The translations under genes and the position numbers were made by a program. Shown here piece after piece: positions 62,541 to 64,000 of a stretch of DNA of 64,000 nucleotides; the first letter of the stretch is position 1; each line of letters begins with the position of its first letter. Origin of the DNA: Taudactylus pleione (taxonomy: Eukaryota; Chordata; Amphibia; Anura; Myobatrachidae); contig JAUIMM010000888.1 of assembly GCA_031769625.1 (NCBI GenBank), forward strand, positions 434,001-498,000, written 5' to 3'. The notes beneath the pieces were generated by a model that saw only the letters and a list, made by a program, of their open reading frames with translations, searched no databases and was not told where the DNA came from.

Positions 62541-64000
62541 ATGCTCACACTACACCCTATCACCTGTAACACTACACCTGTCACATACTCACACTACACC
62601 CTGTCACCTGTAACACTACACCCTGTCACATACTCACACTACACCCTGTCACCTGTAACACGACACCCTGTCACATACTCACACTACACCCTATCACCTG
62701 TAACATTACACCCTGTCACACACTCATACTACACCCTGTCACATAATCACACTACACCCTGTCACCTGTAGCACTACACTCTGCCACATACTCACACTAC
62801 ACCATATCACCTGTAACACTACACCCTGTCACATACTCACACTACACCCTATCACCTGTAACACTATACCCTGTCACATACTCACACTACACCATATCAC
62901 CAGTAACACTACACCCTGTAACATACTCACACTACACCCTATCACCTGTAACACGACACCCTGTCACATACTCACACTACACCCTATCACCTGTAACACA
63001 ACACCCTGTCACATAATCACACTACACCCTGTCACCTGTAGCACTACACTCTGCCAAATACTCACACTACACCATGTCTCCTGTAACACTACACCCTGTC
63101 ATAATCATACTACACCCTATCACCTGTAACACTACACCCTGTCACACACTCACACTACACCCTGTCACCTGTAACACTACACCCTGTCACATAATCACAC
63201 TACACCCTGTCACCTGTAACACTACACCCTGTCACACAATCACACTACACCCTATCACCTGTAACACTACACCCTGTCACATACTCACACTACATGCTAT
63301 CACCTGTAACACTACACCCTGTCACATACTCACACTACACCCTATCACCTGTAACACGACACCCTGTCACCTGTAACATTACACCCTGTCACATACTCAC
63401 ACTACACACTATCACCTGTAACACTACACCCTGTCACATACTCACGCTACACCCTATCACCTGTAACACTACACCCTGTCACATACTCACACTACACCCT
63501 ATCACCTGTAACACGACACCCTGTCACATACTCACACTACACCCTATCACCTGTAACACTACACCCTGTCAAATAATCACACTACTCCCTGTCACCTGTA
63601 ACACTACACCCTGTCACACACTCACACTACACCTTATTACCTGTAACACTACACCCTGTCACATACTCACACTACACGCTATCACCTGTAACACCACACC
63701 CTGTCACATACTCACACTACACCCTATCACCTGTAACACGACACCCTGTCACCTGTAACACTACAGCCTGTCACATACTCACACTACACCCTATCACCTG
63801 TAACACGACACCCTGTCACATACTCACACTACACCCTATCACCTGTAACACTACACCCTGTCACATACTCACACTACACCCTATCACCTGTAACACGACA
63901 CCCTGTCACATACTCACACTACACCCTATAACCTGTAACACTACACCCTGTCACATACTCACACTACACGCTATCACCTGTAACACTACACCCTGTCACA
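62541..64000. repeat. Higher-order repeat 6, partial
   Basis: It starts with the same landmark. The +533 and +753 landmarks (63074, 63294) are present, but one 45-bp monomer is missing after 63420 compared with units 2-4. It is cut by the window end. Confidence 0.75.

Larger units (their letters stand above)
25714..64000. repeat. Giant 45-bp satellite array, continuing past the window
   Basis: More than 38 kb, roughly 850 copies, of a 45-bp monomer made of two related halves: 22 bp (CACCTGTAACACTACACCCT then GT) and 23 bp (CACATACTCACACTACACCC then TAT). Common variants change CACTACACC to CACGACACC or CACAACACC, CATACTC to CATAATC or CACACTC, and CCCTAT to CCCTGT. Occasional lone halves or 1-2-base indels shift the register. 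The plus strand has only about 2 G per 45 bases against about 19 C. Two of three plus frames are open through the monomer, giving periodic frames such as ITCNTTPCHILTLHP. These are by-products, not genes. No transposon or unique DNA interrupts the array. Confidence 0.97.

Noticed and set aside
27303..63758. Many plus-strand open frames of 76-373 codons in the satellite
   Set aside because: They repeat a 15-residue period dictated by the 45-bp monomer, start at chance ATG variants and end at register shifts. Nothing indicates coding selection.
25714..64000. Regular repeats suggestive of a CRISPR array
   Set aside because: There are no unique spacers; the monomers are head to tail, the context is a vertebrate genome, and no cas-like genes are present.
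25714..64000. CCCTA-like words suggesting telomeric sequence
   Set aside because: CCCTAT and CCCTGT occur once per half-monomer within a fixed 45-bp unit, not as a pure hexamer array.

Overview
The window looks like gene-poor, transposon-rich vertebrate DNA. It is most likely from an anuran amphibian, judging by the mix of hAT and PIF/Harbinger non-autonomous elements, a class I (gamma/epsilon-like) endogenous retrovirus, several minisatellites and a very long satellite. That assignment is inference from repeat style, because no unique orthologous gene anchors it.

Region 1 (1-7255) is a decayed endogenous retrovirus on the minus strand. Reading from high to low coordinates it runs protease, reverse transcriptase, RNase H, integrase, env leader, env surface subunit and env transmembrane subunit, then a possible LTR at the window edge. 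It has frameshifts, an in-frame stop and two Harbinger-type MITE insertions, and lacks gag and the 5' LTR. Region 2 (7256-13690) is layered DNA transposons: a hAT terminal fragment, a hAT copy with a second hAT nested inside it, two broken hAT transposase fragments on opposite strands, several palindromic MITEs and a triplicated exon-like module. Region 3 (13690-18640) holds an 11-copy 155-bp tandem array and the only sizeable unbroken cellular-type reading frame, a Ulp1/SENP-like (C48) protease exon on the minus strand.

Region 4 (18640-25713) contains two diverged arrays of one 31-bp minisatellite. They are separated by a dispersed repeat, a third copy of the Harbinger MITE and a second Harbinger-type MITE with a TTA duplication. 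Several GC-rich or hAT-derived fragments follow. Region 5 (25714 to the window end, over 38 kb) is one uninterrupted satellite of 45-bp monomers, each made of a 22-bp and a 23-bp half. The monomers are organised into higher-order repeats of about 5.9-8.8 kb. The array starts about 125 bp inside the terminal inverted repeat of a hAT element. A second copy of that hAT family, at 7845-8870, carries an unrelated 29-bp minisatellite at the same internal position.

No set of genes here acts together as a pathway. The biological interest is in repeat birth and evolution: satellite seeding inside a transposon, traceable higher-order repeat duplications, and MITEs built almost wholly from consecutive hairpins. 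All long forward reading frames beyond 27 kb are by-products of the 45-bp (15-codon) period and are not annotated as genes.
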